NCBI GenBank assembly: GCA_964432875.1
Contig: CAYSPJ010000181.1
Location: 1 to 8,063, forward strand
Source: JACJYE01 sp964432875
Lineage (GTDB): Bacteria; Bacteroidota; Bacteroidia; Chitinophagales; Saprospiraceae
Length of the DNA: 8,063 nt
Direction of reading: 5' to 3'
Shown: positions 5,760 through 8,063 of the stretch, one piece after another
How positions within the stretch are numbered: position 1 is the stretch's first letter
Layout: the number at the start of each line of letters is the position of its first letter
Made by a program: the position numbers and the translations under genes
Notes under the pieces: model-generated
Seen by the model: the letters and a program-made list of their open reading frames with translations, nothing else
The model's database searches: none
Told to the model about the DNA's origin: nothing

Positions 5760-7949
5760 TCATTCTTTCTCCATGGCGCCGGCGCGCTCCTCACTTGGGC
5801 TGAGGCCGAAAGTTTCACGGAAGGCATGGCTGAAATGGGAAAGGTTTTTAAAACCTGTCTCGAGCGCAACCTCCGTAACGTTGAGCCGGGTGTCATGCAG
5901 GAGTTCCCGGGCTTTGTGTAAACGAAGGGCCTGAAGATATTTGTTGATCGGAATGTCTGTCAGGGCCGTGAATTTTCGATAAAGTTGGGCACGGCTCATG
6001 GCGAGTTCGCGGCAAAGCCGGGAAATGTCAAATTGTTCTTCAGACAGGTGATCCTCCATCAGACTGCGGACGCGTTGTACAAAAGCGTCTTCAGCTTGGA
6101 TGCCAATGTCGGCAGATGGCGGAGGGGGCTGCAGGGATGCATATCGTTGCCGCAGTAAGCTACGCAGCCTGATAAGGTTTTTCAAGCGGGTCAATAACTC
6201 CCGGGGATAAAAAGGCTTGGCAATGTAGGCATCCGCGCCGCGCTCCAAGCCTTCTATGCGGGATTCCATATCTGCTCTGGCCGTCAGCAGTACCACCGGG
6301 ATGTGGCTGGTGCGAAAGTCTTCTTTGATCCGCCGGCATAGCTCGAAGCCGTCCATTTCGGGCATCATTACATCACTGATAATGAGATCGGGTATTGCCT
6401 CAAGAGCCAATTCGAGTCCTTCCCGCCCATTGCCGGCGGCGATAAGCCGGTAATCCGAATACAAGATGGTATGGAGATAACGGATGACGTCCGGACTGTC
6501 CTCCACGATCAGGATCAAGGGCAGGCCTGATCCATTTTCGGGTGAAACGCCTGGTTCAGCAAACTTTGTCCGGGGCAAAGCAAATGCCCCCACGGCGTCT
6601 TCGATCAGAGAATGGTTTGGCAGTTCAGCCTCCCGGGGTGCTTGCCGGGTGACCGGAAGTTCAACGGCAAGGGTAGTTCCTTCGCCTTCGCAGCTGTTTG
6701 CCTCGATGGCCCCTCCCATGAGGTTTACCAGTTCTTTGGTCAGGGCCAGCCCAATGCCGGTGCCTTCAGCGCGCCGGGTCGCTGAGTCGTCGGCCTGGTA
6801 AAAACGGTCAAAGATATGCGGCAGTTTCTCTTCGGGTATGCCGACGCCATTGTCTGCTACAATGATCCTGAAAACCTCCTGGTATCCGGCCTGGACAATC
6901 ATTGTCCGAACCTCTACCTTGCCGCCTGCAGGCGTGAACTTGAGCGCGTTGGAAAGGAGATTGGACAGGATGTTGAGTAGTTTTTGCGGGTCATAGTCCA
7001 TATAAAACGTCTGAATTTCCGGCCGGTATTGCAGGTCGATGTTTTTGCATCGGGCATGGGCATGGAATGATTCTACCACATAAACCAGGTAAGCAATGAC
7101 GTCGGTTTGTACCGGGTTCAAGGTCATGGCCTTATCTTCCAGCTTGCGCAGGTCGAGCAATTGGTTGACCAGTTGCAGCAGTTGCCGGCCATTGCGCTGT
7201 ATCATTTCCAGTCCTTCGTCGAGCCATTTGGCAGGTTGCTCTTTTATCTGCCGAGCCATGCCCAGTATGATGGTCAGCGGCGTTCGGAACTCGTGCGTAA
7301 TGTTGGTGTAGAGCCGGGTCTTTACTTCATTGAGTTCTTTCTGGCGATTAGTCTCCGCTTGTTCAAACCTTGTCTGCTCCTGGATGAAGAAGAAGATGAG
7401 AAACAAAGTAGAGCAACTGAGCCACAGGATGTTGAGCACGTGGTATAGCAGATTTAGAGCATGCGTGCTTTCCGGCGGCACGGTGAGGTATGGCTGCAAC
7501 AGTGCCGCAGCCACGATGGTGGCTGCATACAACAGGAAAAGCTGCAAGGTGCGGCGGGTATTTCCCCCCATAACGGAGGAGATCAGGCAGTTGATCCCCA
7601 CCATGGTCAAGCCGAAAGAATTAACCACACCGCCAAGGTAGATAACGGCGAAAAAAGTAGCCAGGATGGTCAATACAAGTAAGTAATGCATATGCCGGTC
7701 AAAATCCTTTACATAACCGTTGAGCCACAGGAAAGACACCTGGAAGAAGAGTACTACGGCACCAAACGCGATTAAGCCCGTGAGCTTCAGGAAGAGGCTC
7801 AGTATCGTCATAGCCAGCACGCATAGGGTGATGATCAGGGTGGTATTCCAGTTGTATCTTTTCCGGAACAGTTCCTTGGGGCTGAGATCCGGATGATAAA
7901 GAAAGCTGTCCAGCCAGTTGTTAACGCGGATAGTTAGTTGGTTAGGCAT
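5760..7949 (-). CDS. Membrane hybrid histidine kinase / response regulator / AraC-type activator
   Basis: This 729-residue protein packs a whole two-component pathway into one chain: a membrane sensor passes phosphate from a histidine to an internal receiver, which should control DNA binding by the C-terminus. Residues 36-190 contain five to six hydrophobic segments (about 36-55, 57-78, 88-107, 110-128, 136-153, 165-190) with no large extracytoplasmic domain. A linker helix leads to the HisKA H-box NITHEFRTPL with phosphoacceptor H219. The ATPase domain shows N-box N334, G1 DNGVG (366-370), F-box FDRF (380-383) and G2 GTGIG (396-400). The receiver (about 478-597) has acidic E483/D484, phosphoacceptor D526 in SDVMMP, T556 and K578. 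The AraC-type domain has two helix-turn-helix units (about 641-663 and 690-720). All key residues are present, so it should be functional. It resembles the Bacteroidota HTCS class but lacks the periplasmic beta-propeller common there. Target genes and signal are unknown; the downstream exported-protein genes are candidates by position only. ATG 7949 gives a plausible cytoplasmic N-terminus; no Shine-Dalgarno is visible. Confidence 0.95.
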   Translation of the reverse strand: MPNQLTIRVNNWLDSFLYHPDLSPKELFRKRYNWNTTLIITLCVLAMTILSLFLKLTGLIAFGAVVLFFQVSFLWLNGYVKDFDRHMHYLLVLTILATFFAVIYLGGVVNSFGLTMVGINCLISSVMGGNTRRTLQLFLLYAATIVAAALLQPYLTVPPESTHALNLLYHVLNILWLSCSTLFLIFFFIQEQTRFEQAETNRQKELNEVKTRLYTNITHEFRTPLTIILGMARQIKEQPAKWLDEGLEMIQRNGRQLLQLVNQLLDLRKLEDKAMTLNPVQTDVIAYLVYVVESFHAHARCKNIDLQYRPEIQTFYMDYDPQKLLNILSNLLSNALKFTPAGGKVEVRTMIVQAGYQEVFRIIVADNGVGIPEEKLPHIFDRFYQADDSATRRAEGTGIGLALTKELVNLMGGAIEANSCEGEGTTLAVELPVTRQAPREAELPNHSLIEDAVGAFALPRTKFAEPGVSPENGSGLPLILIVEDSPDVIRYLHTILYSDYRLIAAGNGREGLELALEAIPDLIISDVMMPEMDGFELCRRIKEDFRTSHIPVVLLTARADMESRIEGLERGADAYIAKPFYPRELLTRLKNLIRLRSLLRQRYASLQPPPPSADIGIQAEDAFVQRVRSLMEDHLSEEQFDISRLCRELAMSRAQLYRKFTALTDIPINKYLQALRLHKARELLHDTRLNVTEVALETGFKNLSHFSHAFRETFGLSPSEERAGAMEKE

Positions 7950-7979
7950 GGCACGACGATTATGAGAAGCAAATTCGGA

Positions 7980-7996
7980 GAGACGGCTATAGTCTC
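7980..7996 (-). repeat. Short inverted repeat in the kinase leader
   Basis: GAGAC and GTCTC form a 5-bp perfect stem around a 7-base loop about 30 bases before the kinase ATG. It would lie in the 5' untranslated region if transcription starts near the right edge of the window. It is small enough to be a chance occurrence. The neighbouring sequence also holds a run of seven C's (8026-8032). Confidence 0.2.
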
Positions 7997-8055
7997 GTCA
8001 CTTCAGGGAGGAAACACACCTACAGCCCCCCCGGACATGCCGCTTGAAAACCTTC

Positions 8056-8063
8056 CAAAAATA
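8056..8063 (-). promoter_or_regulatory. TAnnTTTG-like -7 box upstream of the hybrid kinase gene
   Basis: The last eight bases read TATTTTTG on the minus strand, a perfect match to the Bacteroidota -7 consensus. A start a few bases downstream would leave a leader of about 100 bases before ATG 7949. The matching -33 element would lie outside the window and cannot be checked. Confidence 0.35.

Noticed and set aside
7096..7448. Forward open frames opposite the kinase gene
   Set aside because: They overlap a gene with all kinase motifs intact on the other strand and show no domain of their own.

Overview
The window looks like chromosomal DNA from a Bacteroidota bacterium, probably a fairly GC-rich member of the Saprospiria (Lewinella/Haliscomenobacter-like). 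The placement is an inference. It rests on a one-protein hybrid two-component regulator ending in an AraC-type DNA-binding domain, A-rich leaders without Shine-Dalgarno sequences, promoter-like TAnnTTTG boxes, and a secreted-protein repertoire (lipoprotein and lipocalin-like duplicate) typical of that phylum. No phage, transposon, CRISPR, rRNA or tRNA was seen.

Layout: bases 1-61 hold at most the last codons of an upstream gene, possibly sbcD, but the frame cannot be decided. Bases 89-3748 (+) encode a complete 1219-residue SbcC, the Rad50-like SMC-family ATPase of the SbcCD nuclease. All its ATPase motifs and the CPLC zinc hook are intact. A 265-base inter-convergent stretch (3749-4013) follows, with no convincing gene but some short inverted repeats. 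The remaining three genes are on the minus strand. In their transcription order they are a 729-residue membrane-bound hybrid histidine kinase/response regulator/AraC protein (7949-5760), a 189-residue lipoprotein (5541-4972) ending in a strong intrinsic terminator (4944-4905), and a 247-residue exported protein made of two diverged copies of a lipocalin-like unit (4757-4014).

How the genes may work together: SbcC is a self-contained DNA-repair function and has no evident link to the rest. The membrane sensor-regulator precedes two exported proteins of unknown role. The 218-base gap and separate promoter-like sequence before the lipoprotein suggest separate transcription units, and a regulatory link is only a possibility. 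I found no convincing previously undescribed multi-gene system. The items most worth checking are the inter-convergent sequence as a possible dispersed element, the sensor domain of the hybrid kinase, and the duplicated exported protein.
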